A stretch of DNA of 64,000 nt from Pseudarthrobacter sp. NIBRBAC000502772 (GTDB lineage: Bacteria; Actinomycetota; Actinomycetes; Actinomycetales; Micrococcaceae): positions 2,604,001 through 2,668,000 of the forward strand of contig NZ_CP041188.1 in the NCBI RefSeq assembly GCF_006517235.1. Reading direction: 5' to 3'. Within the stretch, counting starts at the first letter, position 1; each line of letters opens with the position of its first letter. The position numbers and the translations under genes were made by a program. This document shows positions 25,275 through 34,179 of the stretch, piece by piece. The notes under the pieces were generated by a model. The model was not told the origin of the DNA. It worked only from the letters and a program-made list of their open reading frames with translations, and made no database searches.

Positions 25275-26262
25275 TCTGAGTATCGACGTCGTCGCGAAGG
25301 CTGCCGGTGTCCACCGGTCCACCGTTTCCCGGGCATTCTCCCGGCCGGAAGCCGTGAAAAGGGAAACGCGTGAACACATCCTCAAAGTTGCCGAAGGGCT
25401 CGGCTACACGATGAGTCCACTCGCCCAGGCTCTTCGGACCAAGACCAGCACATTCATCCCGCTGATCGTTCCTGACATCACCAACCCCTTCTTTGCAGAA
25501 CTTGCCAAGACGATGACGCAGGCAGCTGACGAGCGCGGATACCAGCTGCTGCTCTGCGTCACCAACGGGGACCCGGCCAAAACCGACGGATACTTCACCG
25601 CCATGCAGGCCATGTATGCCCCCTTCGGCATCGTCGCGCCCTCCACGAAAGTCGACACCGAGGCCATGAAACGCTTCGACTTCGGCCACAAGGTCGTGGT
25701 GATCGACCGGGTTGAAGGGGACGATGCCGTCCCAACGGTCACCGTCGACAGCCGCCGCGGAATCATGATCGCCCTTGAGCACCTGCACTCTCTGGGGCAC
25801 ACCTCGATCGGCTACGTATCCGGCATCGCCGGAACGCACACCGCCCAGGACCGGATGGACGCTTATCTGGAGCTGTCCGCCGAGAGCGGCAGCGCACCTG
25901 TCGTGCTGGACAGCGGGTCGGATCTGGATGCGGGCACGCGCGGGGCAGAACATTACCTCGAGATGGACAATCCTCCAACGGCAATCATCGCGGCCAACGA
26001 CATGGTGGCCTTTGCGGTCATCTCGGCACTCGGCCAACGTGGTGTACGGGTACCGGAGGACGTGTCGGTCATCGGCTTCGACGGTCTCGCTCTCGGCGCC
26101 CGGTTCAACCCTCCTCTGACCACGGTTCGCCAGCCGATCGCCGACATGGGACACATCGCCATCGAACTGGCTGAGAAGCAGAACATTGACGGCTCCGTGG
26201 ACCACATCGTCCTCGAACCTCAGCTTCTGGTCCGCGGTTCCACCTCTGGACCACGCAAATGA
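25267..26262 (+). CDS. LacI-family transcriptional regulator of the sugar regulon
   Basis: 331-residue repressor. ATG 25267 with GGAGGAAGAG upstream. The helix-turn-helix and hinge are classical (SIDVVAKAAGVHRSTVSRAF, MSPLAQALRT), followed by a periplasmic-binding-protein-like effector domain (IPLIVPDITNPFFAELA, AIIAANDMVAFAVISALGQ, VSVIGFDGLALGARFNPPLT). It is the only LacI gene in the window. Four promoters carry tandem 13-bp sites fitting LacI-family operators (22815, 24244, 30241, 37734), so it most likely controls the whole region, including its own operon. The effector is unknown. It overlaps the VOC gene by ATGA. Confidence 0.92.
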   Translation: MPDLSIDVVAKAAGVHRSTVSRAFSRPEAVKRETREHILKVAEGLGYTMSPLAQALRTKTSTFIPLIVPDITNPFFAELAKTMTQAADERGYQLLLCVTNGDPAKTDGYFTAMQAMYAPFGIVAPSTKVDTEAMKRFDFGHKVVVIDRVEGDDAVPTVTVDSRRGIMIALEHLHSLGHTSIGYVSGIAGTHTAQDRMDAYLELSAESGSAPVVLDSGSDLDAGTRGAEHYLEMDNPPTAIIAANDMVAFAVISALGQRGVRVPEDVSVIGFDGLALGARFNPPLTTVRQPIADMGHIAIELAEKQNIDGSVDHIVLEPQLLVRGSTSGPRK

Positions 26263-26825
26263 CCAGGGGACAGGAGTCAACGCTCCGGCGTCTGCCAGGG
26301 CTCCAGCACACAGACCACGTCGGCCTGACAGTGCCAAACCTGGAGGAAGGCATCCGCTTCTTCGTCGAAGTCCTCGGAGCTGAGGAGCTCTACCGCTCCG
26401 AACGCGGGCCCGACGAAAAATTCATGCCCACAAACTTCGAAGTCCCGGCAGATGCCAAGCTCACGCTCGCAATGTTGCGCCTGCCACCAAACCTGAACAT
26501 CGAGCTTTTCGAATGGAGCAGCGCTGAGCGGCGTGATACCCCGCCGCGGCACTGCGACGCCGGCGGCCACCACCTGTGCTTCGTCGTGGACGACGTCGAC
26601 GAAGCGATCGCAGTGCTGCAGGCAACACCTGGAGTACGCGTGCTCGGTGAGCGCAAAGAAGTCGCCGGTGACAGCCCCCGAGTAGCCGGCAATCGCTGGA
26701 CCTACTTCATCACGCCTTGGGGATTGCTGATGGAAATCGTGGATCGATCCCGCGTCGCAGCCCCGCCCCGGCTGGTCGGTCCCACGGACTGGGCATCACC
26801 TCCAAACATTTCAGAAAGGACATAA
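26259..26825 (+). CDS. VOC-superfamily protein (glyoxalase/dioxygenase fold)
   Basis: 188-residue metal-dependent enzyme of the vicinal-oxygen-chelate fold. The first half shows LQHTDHVGLTVPNLEEGIRF with the metal His; later GGHHLCFVVDDVDEAI and the end WGLLMEIVDRS carry the other His and Glu ligands. It overlaps the LacI stop by ATGA and lies four bases from the isomerase gene, so it is part of the operon. In sugar pathways such proteins may act as epimerases or isomerases of keto-sugars; the reaction here is not deducible. Confidence 0.85.
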   Translation: MTRGQESTLRRLPGLQHTDHVGLTVPNLEEGIRFFVEVLGAEELYRSERGPDEKFMPTNFEVPADAKLTLAMLRLPPNLNIELFEWSSAERRDTPPRHCDAGGHHLCFVVDDVDEAIAVLQATPGVRVLGERKEVAGDSPRVAGNRWTYFITPWGLLMEIVDRSRVAAPPRLVGPTDWASPPNISERT

Positions 26826-26828
26826 ACA

Positions 26829-27728
26829 ATGCGGTTAGCCGGTCACACACTGGGCACCCCGGACCACACGGTTCCCCAAGCACTTGATCTTTTCCGAGCC
26901 GCAGGGCTCGATGCCGCCGAAGTCATCTACCAGAATGACTACAAATCAGGATTGCCGCTAGGTGACCGGCGGGCCGCCACGGAGGCTCTCAAAGCGGCCG
27001 AAAGCGCGGGGGTACCCATCGTGGGTCTGACGCCTTACACAACGGCCATCAACTCACTGGTCGATGCGGAATGGCGCACAGCAGTCGATGAATTCCGTGG
27101 CGCCATAGAGACCGCGCACCTGCTCGGCGCTGACCGGGTCCGTGTCTATGCTGGTTCGTGGCACCCTGGGGACAACGACCACGCGGCGCGTTGGGTAAAA
27201 CTGCGTGAAGCATTGGAGGCCCTCGCGCCCGAAGCAGACCAGGCCGGGGTTCGCCTTTGCGTGGAAAACCACTTCGGCACCATGACCCAGACCGCCGCAG
27301 ACACCGCTGCCCTAGTCCGGGAAATTGCCCATCCGGCCGTCCGCGTTCTCTATGACCAGGCGAACCTGACATTCACCCACGACGAGACGTTCGAACAGGC
27401 CCTCGCTGTTCAAGGTGACCTGATCGGTCACGTTCACGTGAAGGACCTCGTCTTCACGGATCCTAACGCGGCTTTCCGCGCAACTGAAACGGCCCGGGTC
27501 AACGCTTCCGAGCGGGCCGTCCGATCCCGCGTCGTCGGAAGCGGCGTCGTTCCATGGTCTCAAATCCTCGCGGGGTTGCTGCGGCATGGCTACGACGACG
27601 TGCTGAGCATCGAACTCGAGTACCGTTGGCACCCGCAAGACCTCCCCGCGCCCGCGGATGGATTCCGCGAGTCCGCCGCCGTCCTGCGCTCAATGCTTTC
27701 CGGTCTCGCTGAAGTGAGGAACGCCTGA
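26829..27728 (+). CDS. TIM-barrel sugar isomerase/epimerase (second copy type)
   Basis: 299-residue member of the same superfamily as the product at 20207-21028, but clearly different in sequence. AAAGGACATAAACA precedes the ATG. Metal-site residues lie in RLCVENHFGTMTQT (Glu), RVLYDQANLTFTHDE (Asp), IGHVHVKDLVFTD (His) and DDVLSIELEYRWHPQD (Glu). The gene overlaps the following oxidoreductase start by one base (TGATG). Pairing of such an isomerase with Gfo/Idh/MocA dehydrogenases is typical of inositol-like and keto-glycoside pathways. Confidence 0.88.
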   Translation: MRLAGHTLGTPDHTVPQALDLFRAAGLDAAEVIYQNDYKSGLPLGDRRAATEALKAAESAGVPIVGLTPYTTAINSLVDAEWRTAVDEFRGAIETAHLLGADRVRVYAGSWHPGDNDHAARWVKLREALEALAPEADQAGVRLCVENHFGTMTQTAADTAALVREIAHPAVRVLYDQANLTFTHDETFEQALAVQGDLIGHVHVKDLVFTDPNAAFRATETARVNASERAVRSRVVGSGVVPWSQILAGLLRHGYDDVLSIELEYRWHPQDLPAPADGFRESAAVLRSMLSGLAEVRNA

Positions 27729-28723
27729 TGAACACCACCACCCGTCTGCGCGTCGGAGTTGTCGGCGCGGGAAATATCGCCACCATTGCCCAACTGCCCA
27801 CCCTCGTCCAACGCCATGATGTCGAGTTGGCCGCGTTGGTGTCCCGGCGTGAGGACCCGGGCAGCCTGGTCCGGCGCTGGGGCTTCAACGCCGCCTACAA
27901 AACGGTGGAGGACATGCTGGCCTCCCAGGAGCTGGATGCAGTTTTCGTCCTGACGCCACGCTCCGAGCACGCCCACGCCGTCCAACTGTGCCTGGACCGC
28001 GACGTCGACGTATTTTGCGAAAAGCCCCTGGCTCCGGCAACCGAGGAGGCAGAACGTCTGGCGGACCTCGCCGATGAGAGAGGTCGCATCCTGATGGTCG
28101 ACTTCAACCGCCGCTATGCGCCCGTCTATACCGCCGGTCGGGAAGTCTTTGGCGCCAAGGGCGCCACCTTCTGCGTCGCCCAGAAAAACCGCCCCGGATC
28201 GGAATACCGTGCGACATTCGAGAACGCCATTCACATGGTTGATCTCCTCCGCTGGTACTGCGGCGGCGAGCCGGTGGACGTGGCCGCGCACGCCGCCGGT
28301 GACGACCCTTGGGAAGAAGACGGCGTCGCAGCGACTATCCGCTTCAGTACCGGGAACACAGGCGTCCTGATGGCAGCCCGTACGGCGGGTGCATGGAACG
28401 AAAAACTGGACGCCTATGGGGACGGAAAGACCGTCGAAGTCAGGGCACCGGAGACGGTTTCGACCACTGTCAAGGGTGTCACCACATCGCGGGAACTTAG
28501 CGCCGAGGCCTATGGCTGGGCTACTGCGACAGACACTCTGGGATTTTCGGCCGCCGTTCATCATTTCCTGGACCGGGTTGCTGACAGGGCGCAGCCGCTT
28601 ACCTCAGGCCGGGAAGCTGTCCATACCCAACGCTTGCTTGATCGGATTCTCGCTGCCGCCGGTTTGCCGACAGAAGAGCAAGCCGGTCGGGAATGGGCCA
28701 GCCACGCAGTAAACGGAAGCTAA
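27728..28723 (+). CDS. Gfo/Idh/MocA-family oxidoreductase
   Basis: 331-residue NAD(P)-dependent oxidoreductase with a canonical N-terminus (VGVVGAGNIATIAQLP) and catalytic VFCEKPLAPATEEAE. The second domain begins around MVDFNRRYAPVY and holds NAIHMVDLLRWY with the family His. It is tightly coupled behind the isomerase gene (TGATG). It is distinct from the two other Gfo/Idh/MocA proteins in this regulon, so three different oxidoreduction steps, or a combined oxidation and later reduction, are likely. Confidence 0.9.
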   Translation: MNTTTRLRVGVVGAGNIATIAQLPTLVQRHDVELAALVSRREDPGSLVRRWGFNAAYKTVEDMLASQELDAVFVLTPRSEHAHAVQLCLDRDVDVFCEKPLAPATEEAERLADLADERGRILMVDFNRRYAPVYTAGREVFGAKGATFCVAQKNRPGSEYRATFENAIHMVDLLRWYCGGEPVDVAAHAAGDDPWEEDGVAATIRFSTGNTGVLMAARTAGAWNEKLDAYGDGKTVEVRAPETVSTTVKGVTTSRELSAEAYGWATATDTLGFSAAVHHFLDRVADRAQPLTSGREAVHTQRLLDRILAAAGLPTEEQAGREWASHAVNGS

Positions 28724-28826
28724 CAACCAAACGAGCTCGCCCATTCTCCACTGCACGTCCAGTCCTTGATGCGGGCACTGTGAACCGTGGCTTGAACAAA
28801 CCTGCTGAAAATACGGAGGTGCAAAC

Positions 28827-30113
28827 ATAGCTCCATTTCGCCTGCGTCAGGGCAGACCATACATCGGGGGAGCGGGGAGACAGCCGTTACGGGGCCGGCT
28901 CACCGCGCTTGCCGGCGTCCTGCTGGTTGCGTTCAGCGCCAGGGAAGCGGTTTCGGCGGTGTCCCCGCTCCTTGGGCCAATAAGCGAGGACCTTCCCCTC
29001 GATGCGGTGACGACAGGGATTCTTGGGATGCTGCCGACCGCCGGCTTCGCAGTGATGGGCTTCCTGGCTCCGCCGCTCCTCCGGCGTATCCAGCTGGAAC
29101 ACCTGCTACTGGCCTCGATCCTGCTGACAACACTTGGTCAGGTCGGGCGCGCACTGGGATGGAACATCCTGGCATTCTTGGTGTTCACCTGGATCGCCAT
29201 GCTCGGGATCGGGGTGGTCAATGTGGTGATTCCGCCTCTGCTGATGAAGTACTTTCCCGACAAAACCGGGATCCTCGCAACGCTCCACATAACTCTGTTG
29301 GGCGCCGGCACGGCTGTTGCCGCCCAATCTGCCATACCCCTGGGCAATCTTTATGGCTGGCGGTTCTCCATCGGCATTTGGGCGGCCGTCAGCGCGGTCG
29401 CTGCGATGCCTTGGCTGATTCTTCTTGCAGGCCAGCGGAGTGTTGCCCGCTCCAAGACACCACCAGCCCACGATGGGCCGTCTCCTCCTGCGAACGCGAT
29501 CAAACCCTGGCGATCATCAATTGGCTGGGGTGCAGCACTGATCTTCGCTGGTTGCTCGAGCAATACTTTTGCGGCGCTCAGTTGGCTTCCGGCTGTTCTT
29601 GTCGACAGAGGAATGAGTCAGGAAACCGCTGGATCCATGTTGGCGCTCTATTCAATCCTCGCCGTGCCTGTCGCCCTGATTGTGCCTCTGGTTGTGGTGA
29701 GAATGCCTCGGCCGCTACCCGTCGCAATCCTGTTTGTCCTCGCATTCGCCATCGGTTACGGAGGCATCATCTTTGCTCCACCAGCCTCTGCAGTGGCCTG
29801 GGTCGTCATAGCTGGACTTGGCCAAGGCGTGTACTCCTTCGCGTTCACGATGATCAATAAGCGAACACGAACACAATCCGGCTCGGGGATCCTATCCGGG
29901 TTCGCCCAGGGAGTCGGCTACGCCCTCGCGAGCGTTGGCCCGTTCCTTTTTGGGCTCCTGCATCATCCAGGGGACGGCTGGCTGCCCTCGTTTGGCATGC
30001 TCGGAGCCTGGCTCGCGGTGCTTTCGGTAGGAGCCGTGATGGTCAACAAGCCACGCCTGCTCGAAGACGCCTTCCGGGTGGCACACCCAGGCGCCAACGA
30101 AGCAAGAAACTGA
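28827..30113 (+). CDS. MFS transporter, CynX/NimT-like, apparent ATA start
   Basis: Twelve-helix transporter. The sequence is membrane-transporter-like well upstream of the first standard start (GTG 28959): the frame gives LTALAGVLLVAFSAREAVSA before SPLLGPISEDLPLDAVTTGI, which is the first helix of the family. The reading frame begins at 28827 with ATA (then gct cca ttt) exactly six bases after GGAGGT (28815-28820). Either ATA is a rare start or an ATG has mutated. From 28959 the protein would lack helix 1. Family marks: AVSPLLGPI, GNLYGWRFSIGIWA, SSNTFAALSWLPAVLVDRG. Probably takes up the regulon's substrate or a relative. Confidence 0.78.
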   Translation: MAPFRLRQGRPYIGGAGRQPLRGRLTALAGVLLVAFSAREAVSAVSPLLGPISEDLPLDAVTTGILGMLPTAGFAVMGFLAPPLLRRIQLEHLLLASILLTTLGQVGRALGWNILAFLVFTWIAMLGIGVVNVVIPPLLMKYFPDKTGILATLHITLLGAGTAVAAQSAIPLGNLYGWRFSIGIWAAVSAVAAMPWLILLAGQRSVARSKTPPAHDGPSPPANAIKPWRSSIGWGAALIFAGCSSNTFAALSWLPAVLVDRGMSQETAGSMLALYSILAVPVALIVPLVVVRMPRPLPVAILFVLAFAIGYGGIIFAPPASAVAWVVIAGLGQGVYSFAFTMINKRTRTQSGSGILSGFAQGVGYALASVGPFLFGLLHHPGDGWLPSFGMLGAWLAVLSVGAVMVNKPRLLEDAFRVAHPGANEARN

Positions 30114-30207
30114 TGCATAGCCCGACTGCAGCAAAATCATAAAACCAAAATGACCTGCGCCGACAACCGAGAACGCCTGGCCCCCGAAACCCGAACCACG
30201 TAGATCC

Positions 30208-30295
30208 TTGACAGACCCTTCTTGGGACCCTAGGTTTATTGCAACCGATCTCAGCAATCGATCTCACTGACACTAAAAGAACGTAACCGATCTCA
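30208..30295 (+). promoter_or_regulatory. LacI-type promoter/operator C
   Basis: TTGACA (30208-30213), 17 bases, TAGGTT (30231-30236), then 13-bp units GCAACCGATCTCA (30241-30253), GCAATCGATCTCA (30254-30266, one change) and GTAACCGATCTCA (30283-30295, one change). The third copy lies 16 bases beyond the tandem pair, near the ribosome site of the leader ORF, and could add a roadblock. Confidence 0.8.
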
Positions 30296-30308
30296 AGGGA
30301 GAGACTTT

Positions 30309-30359
30309 ATGGTCACCTGCTTCGTCCCCGGCAGCATCTTTGGCGGCCCGACATCATGA
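30309..30359 (+). CDS. 16-codon leader ORF overlapping the next gene
   Basis: ATG 30309, preceded at five bases by AAGGGAGAG, reads MVTCFVPGSIFGGPTS and stops at TGA 30357-30359 within the ATGA that starts the oxidoreductase gene. The oxidoreductase has no good ribosome site of its own, so its translation is probably coupled to this ORF. Same pattern as 31396-31470 and 32375-32431. Confidence 0.5.
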   Translation: MVTCFVPGSIFGGPTS

Positions 30360-31360
30360 CGGCGACGGCACATGCCCCGCGCATCGCCGTCGTGGGAGCG
30401 GCCGGCTGGGCCGGATCACGGCATGCGCGGGCATTCGCCGCGGCAGGTGCCAATGTCACCATCCTTGTGGAGATGAACGAGCGCGGCGTCGCCCTCGCTC
30501 AGGAGCTCGGCGCACAGCTGGTGCCCACAACCGCGGAACTCCACCCCGAACATCTGGACTTGGTAGTCGTAGCATTGCCCACCACCATGCAACCGGCCAT
30601 ATGCGCAGATCTGCTGAATAGGGGATTCCGAGTGTTGACTGAAAAGCCGGTGGCCGCAGATGCCCAGGGTGCTGCCGTCCTGGCTGCCGCTTCCGGCGTG
30701 AACGAGCGGCTCATGGTCGGGTATACGCTCCACCAACATCCCGCCGCGGCACTGGTCTCTCAATGGATCAGGAGCAAGAACGTGATCGCCGTTTCTGTTC
30801 GTTCCGTCGCCCATAAACAGAACGTCCACTCATGGCGCGCTGACCCGAAGGAGGGCGGCGTCGCTGTAGTGAATGGCATTCACGCCATCGAATTAGTCTC
30901 ATCATGGTTCGACGGCGACCCAAAAGTACTGGCCAGCAGCGCCAGCAGCAGCCTCTATGGGTCGCAGGTGCCGGAGCACGTCGTCTCCACCCTCGAATTT
31001 CCTGATGGCGTCATATTCACCATGCAGAGCTACTGGTCTCCCTGGCAGGAGCCTCAAGGACTCAATCAGGGCGACTGGAGCCTCACCATCGACGTCCTGG
31101 CCACTGAGGGCCGGATGTTATGGTCCAACGACTCCCTTCACGTGTGGGAGCGTGACGGCGGCCAGTACGTAAAGACCTTTGACCCCTCCGACCTCTTCCT
31201 TCGCCAAGCAGAGGCGGCGCTGAAGTTTTGCACGGGTGGAACCCCTGCAGTCACCTTCGCCCAGGCACGCCGCGCGACAGAAATCGCCGATGCAGTCCTG
31301 GCAGCGGCACCTTCCCGCGCTGAGGATGCGGTCTCTCCCCGGAACATCTCAAAAACCTGA
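30356..31360 (+). CDS. Gfo/Idh/MocA-family oxidoreductase
   Basis: 334-residue oxidoreductase. N-terminal cofactor strand IAVVGAAGWAGSRHARAFAAAG, catalytic VLTEKPVAADAQGA, then WRADPKEGGVAVVNGIHAIE with the family His. The ATG overlaps the stop of a 16-codon ORF. First main gene behind LacI-type promoter C; an SDR and a VOC protein follow on the same strand. Substrate unknown. Confidence 0.88.
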   Translation: MTATAHAPRIAVVGAAGWAGSRHARAFAAAGANVTILVEMNERGVALAQELGAQLVPTTAELHPEHLDLVVVALPTTMQPAICADLLNRGFRVLTEKPVAADAQGAAVLAAASGVNERLMVGYTLHQHPAAALVSQWIRSKNVIAVSVRSVAHKQNVHSWRADPKEGGVAVVNGIHAIELVSSWFDGDPKVLASSASSSLYGSQVPEHVVSTLEFPDGVIFTMQSYWSPWQEPQGLNQGDWSLTIDVLATEGRMLWSNDSLHVWERDGGQYVKTFDPSDLFLRQAEAALKFCTGGTPAVTFAQARRATEIADAVLAAAPSRAEDAVSPRNISKT

Positions 31361-31395
31361 CCGTCGACCGAACAACCATAACTAAGGAAATAGAC

Positions 31396-31470
31396 ATGAA
31401 GCGAGCAACCCACGGCCGGACCGCAGGAGAACCGCGGCGCAGCCGCATCCTGAGTGGGGAGAACCGATGA
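31396..31470 (+). CDS. 24-codon ORF overlapping the SDR gene
   Basis: ATG 31396 with AAGGA upstream; the product begins MKRATHGRTAGEPRRSRILS and is Arg-rich. TGA 31468-31470 overlaps the SDR start at 31467 (ATGA). Likely a coupling ORF; it has no recognisable family. Confidence 0.4.
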   Translation: MKRATHGRTAGEPRRSRILSGENR

Positions 31471-32216
31471 GCCTCAAAGACCAGGTGGTTCTGGTAACCG
31501 GATCGAGCGGGGGAATCGGCGATGCTGCTGTCAGCGCATTCGTAGCCGCAGGCGCCCTCGTCGTCGGCGCTGACCGTTCCCCCAAGGAGGACCAGGCGCT
31601 GGGGGCCTTCTATCCTCTCGACATCACGTCCGAGCAACAATGCGCAACGGTTATCCAGGACATCAAAGCCAGATTCGGCCGCATCGACGTCCTCGTCCAT
31701 GTAGCAGGCGTGCTCGGCACCACGCCGGACATTATGGAGACAACCACAGAAGAGTTCGACTCCATTCTGAGGATCAATGCCTCTGCAACGTTCTCGATGG
31801 TACGAGAGACAGCAAAGTCAATGCTTGAGTCCGGCACGGCCGGCGCCATCGTGGTCTTATCCTCCGTCGCGGCCAAAGAAGCACGCCTGAACTACCTGCC
31901 TTATAACGCGAGCAAGCTTGCAGTCCTACACATCATGTGGTCATTCGCAGAATTACTCGGGCCTCAGGGCATCTCCGTCAACGCCGTCGCACCAGGCCCG
32001 GTGAACACACCCATGTGGGCACAGTTTGCCAAAGATTCAGGCCCGGATGCGGCTGCCAACCGGGCGAAGAGGGCAGCGCAACTGCCGATGCGCCGGTTTG
32101 CCGAACCCGACGAAGTCGCCCGCGCCATCCTTTTTCTGACCGATCCCGACAACCGCTACATCACCGGAGTGTCTCTCGATGTGGCTGGCGGAGCACACCT
32201 GGGAATAGGAACCTGA
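31467..32216 (+). CDS. SDR-family oxidoreductase
   Basis: 249-residue classical short-chain dehydrogenase. Cofactor motif VTGSSGGIGDAA, HVAGVLGTTPDI (an NAG variant), active-site Ser in VVLSSVAA and YNASK, C-terminal TGVSLDVAGGAHLG. GTGGGGAGAACCG before the ATG gives a possible ribosome site, which lies inside the 24-codon ORF. Probably an alcohol/ketone step in the sugar pathway. It is in line with the oxidoreductase upstream and the VOC gene downstream. Confidence 0.9.
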   Translation: MSLKDQVVLVTGSSGGIGDAAVSAFVAAGALVVGADRSPKEDQALGAFYPLDITSEQQCATVIQDIKARFGRIDVLVHVAGVLGTTPDIMETTTEEFDSILRINASATFSMVRETAKSMLESGTAGAIVVLSSVAAKEARLNYLPYNASKLAVLHIMWSFAELLGPQGISVNAVAPGPVNTPMWAQFAKDSGPDAAANRAKRAAQLPMRRFAEPDEVARAILFLTDPDNRYITGVSLDVAGGAHLGIGT

Positions 32217-32374
32217 ACCCCCTGTACCGTGCCTCGCAGTCGAGAGGCCATCACGCGCCTTTTGCGGGTGGCAACCCAGCGTACACATACGCCAGGCAAA
32301 CCCAGCGCCGACCCCTCAAGCTGTGTCTGAGCAACCCCAGCGAAATTTCAGTCCAAAACTATGAGGAGAAGCCT

Positions 32375-32431
32375 ATGTCCGTTCTTTGGTCCCAGTTCAA
32401 GCCTTCGGGGATGTTTAGGCGGGAGAAATGA
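32375..32431 (+). CDS. 18-codon ORF overlapping the VOC gene
   Basis: ATG 32375 with a strong GAGGAGA five bases upstream reads MSVLWSQFKPSGMFRREK and ends at TGA 32429-32431, overlapping the VOC ATG (32428) as ATGA. It is the third short ORF in a row placed this way in this operon. Confidence 0.45.
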   Translation: MSVLWSQFKPSGMFRREK

Positions 32432-32892
32432 AAACTGCGATTCGACATCATCACACTGCCCTGCACGTTGCGGACATGGAGCGCAGCGCACGGTTCTACG
32501 TGGAAGGGCTTGGCCTTGTCCGCTTGAAAGAATGGACATCGGGCCCATACGTCGGCGAACTTTACGGCCGTCCGGACGTTAAGGTCAAAGCACTAATGCT
32601 CTCAACGGGTGACGGTACCTTCAACTTGGAGCTGGTCCAGGTTGAAGATCCGCCACCGGCCGTTAACCCATCAGAGGCGCAGCCGGGGACTGCACATCTT
32701 GCTTTTACCGATATTGACCTGCGCAAGGTTTACGCCAGAATGACAGCGCTCGGGTACAGCGCTTTGTCCGAACCGGTCGCACCCACGTCGGGCCCGGTTG
32801 CAGGAGGCTTGCTGATCTACCTGCTCGATCCAGACGGAAATCGTGTGGAGCTAATTCAGCCGCCAGACTGGCCGCCAAGCGACAACTCTTGA
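32428..32892 (+). CDS. VOC-superfamily protein (glyoxalase I-like)
   Basis: 154-residue protein. It opens MKTAIRHHHTALHVADMERS with the first metal His, continues through GLGLVRLKEW and PGTAHLAFTDIDL, and ends YLLDPDGNRVELIQPP with the terminal Glu ligand, the canonical VOC layout (methylmalonyl-CoA epimerase/lactoylglutathione-lyase-like). It is last in the operon. Function could be isomerisation of a keto-sugar or detoxification of a reactive carbonyl. Confidence 0.87.
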   Translation: MKTAIRHHHTALHVADMERSARFYVEGLGLVRLKEWTSGPYVGELYGRPDVKVKALMLSTGDGTFNLELVQVEDPPPAVNPSEAQPGTAHLAFTDIDLRKVYARMTALGYSALSEPVAPTSGPVAGGLLIYLLDPDGNRVELIQPPDWPPSDNS

Positions 32893-33772
32893 GCTATCCG
32901 CACCCGGGTAAAGATGCTCGGAGTGCCTAGCGCCAGCTAACCAGACTGGGCAAACCAGGGGAAACAGCGCATGGAACGAGGAGCGCGGCTTTAAGATTCC
33001 GGAAGGGGTCCTCCACTCATCAACCGAGCCTTGAGTCTTTTCGATAGCAATGACACCTTTGCCGAGAAGGCCGATATATTGGCAAGTCCGTGGCACGGAC
33101 TTGCTGCGACACCTGATGGTTTGGCTCGCGTGAGGACAGAAGGCGTCCCCCGTGCGTGCTATCCCAAGAGCAGCCGACCTTCAGCGGCTGGCACGGCAAC
33201 ATGACTCAAACTCTGTCCTTTCGCAAAAAACGGTACACGGACGCGGACTGCAGTCTGGTCCTCGCCCTCTTAAACGGTGAGCACGTTTTAAGAGGGCGAG
33301 GTAGTGGTACCTGTTCGGGAGCCGCTTGTGGTGGGCGAGCAGTAGGCTGGGCCTGTGTTCGGCATATCGACTGTTTGGTTCATGATTCAGCGCTTCGTGG
33401 GTGAGGGGATCTCCCCGACGCGTCGCAAGGTTGCTGCGACACATGCAGGAATGGTCTAGGGAGCGCTGCCAGGCTTCGCGCAAGATGTGGCTACCCCCTG
33501 CATCCCTGAAGCTCCTGCTATTCGGCCCGCGGCATCACGCGGATGGCAGTTGGATCCCATCGTGTGGGGGGTGAGATCTGGTTGCTCGTGGGACCGTAGG
33601 AGCACTTTGAGAAGCCATGCCCGTATGCTCGGGTCCCTAATGAACTCTGCCGTTTCGTAGGGGTTCATCGATTGAGTTACGGGTTGCAGATGATCCTAAC
33701 CTCAGCAGTGCGGGTGAGGTAAGGCCTGCCGAAATAGCCGAACAGGGTTCATAGCTGGAGTGGATGCCTGCC
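32893..33772. other. 880-bp stretch without an intact gene; two hairpins and possible transposon debris
   Basis: GCAAGTCCG (33082-33090) pairs with 33096-33104, a possible terminator for the upstream operon. At 33261-33275 CTCGCCCTCTTAAAC pairs with 33285-33300 with one bulge. TTGCTGCGACAC occurs at 33101-33112 and again at 33431-33442. The plus-strand segment around 33360-33410 (GISTVWFMIQRFVGEGISP) weakly resembles a transposase helix-turn-helix. No complete element is evident. Confidence 0.45.
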
Positions 33773-34102
33773 TTAAAGGTCCAGGACCTTTTTGAACTGC
33801 TTTTTTGTTTCGCTTGGCAGCAACCTACCCAGATTCTCAAGTTCGAGCCCAGCGCCGACCCTCAGAGGGGACTTTGCAATTGCCGGTCCGCCACTCAAGG
33901 CGACGAGACACCCCTTGTTTCCGCAAATACACGGAAAATCTACGCCGCGTTGAATGGGGATGTGTCCAATGGCGCCAGCAGTGCCCTTGATTCCGCGAAG
34001 CGGAGTACCACGGTCAATCAGCCCTGCGCCAATGCCGGTGGAAGATTCAACAGCGATCATTTTCGTCGCGGCAGGCCTCAACAGGTGTTCGCCGTCCCCC
34101 AA
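33773..34102 (-). pseudogene. ROK-family sugar kinase/regulator fragment
   Basis: 109 codons containing IAVESSTGIGAGLIDRGTPL and GTAGAIGHIPI, then CICGNKGCLVALSGGPA, the ROK signature including the zinc-type Cys cluster (CxCGxxGCL). Both the N-terminal ATP/DNA-binding part and the C-terminus are absent, so this is a fragment. It probably came from a regulator or kinase once belonging to this sugar region. Confidence 0.75.
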
Positions 34103-34179
34103 GAGCGGGAGGCGACGCTGGCTTCGTGGCGGAATTCGAGCTCATTTCCAGCGCCAGGTCTCAAGACGGTCTCCGGAGA

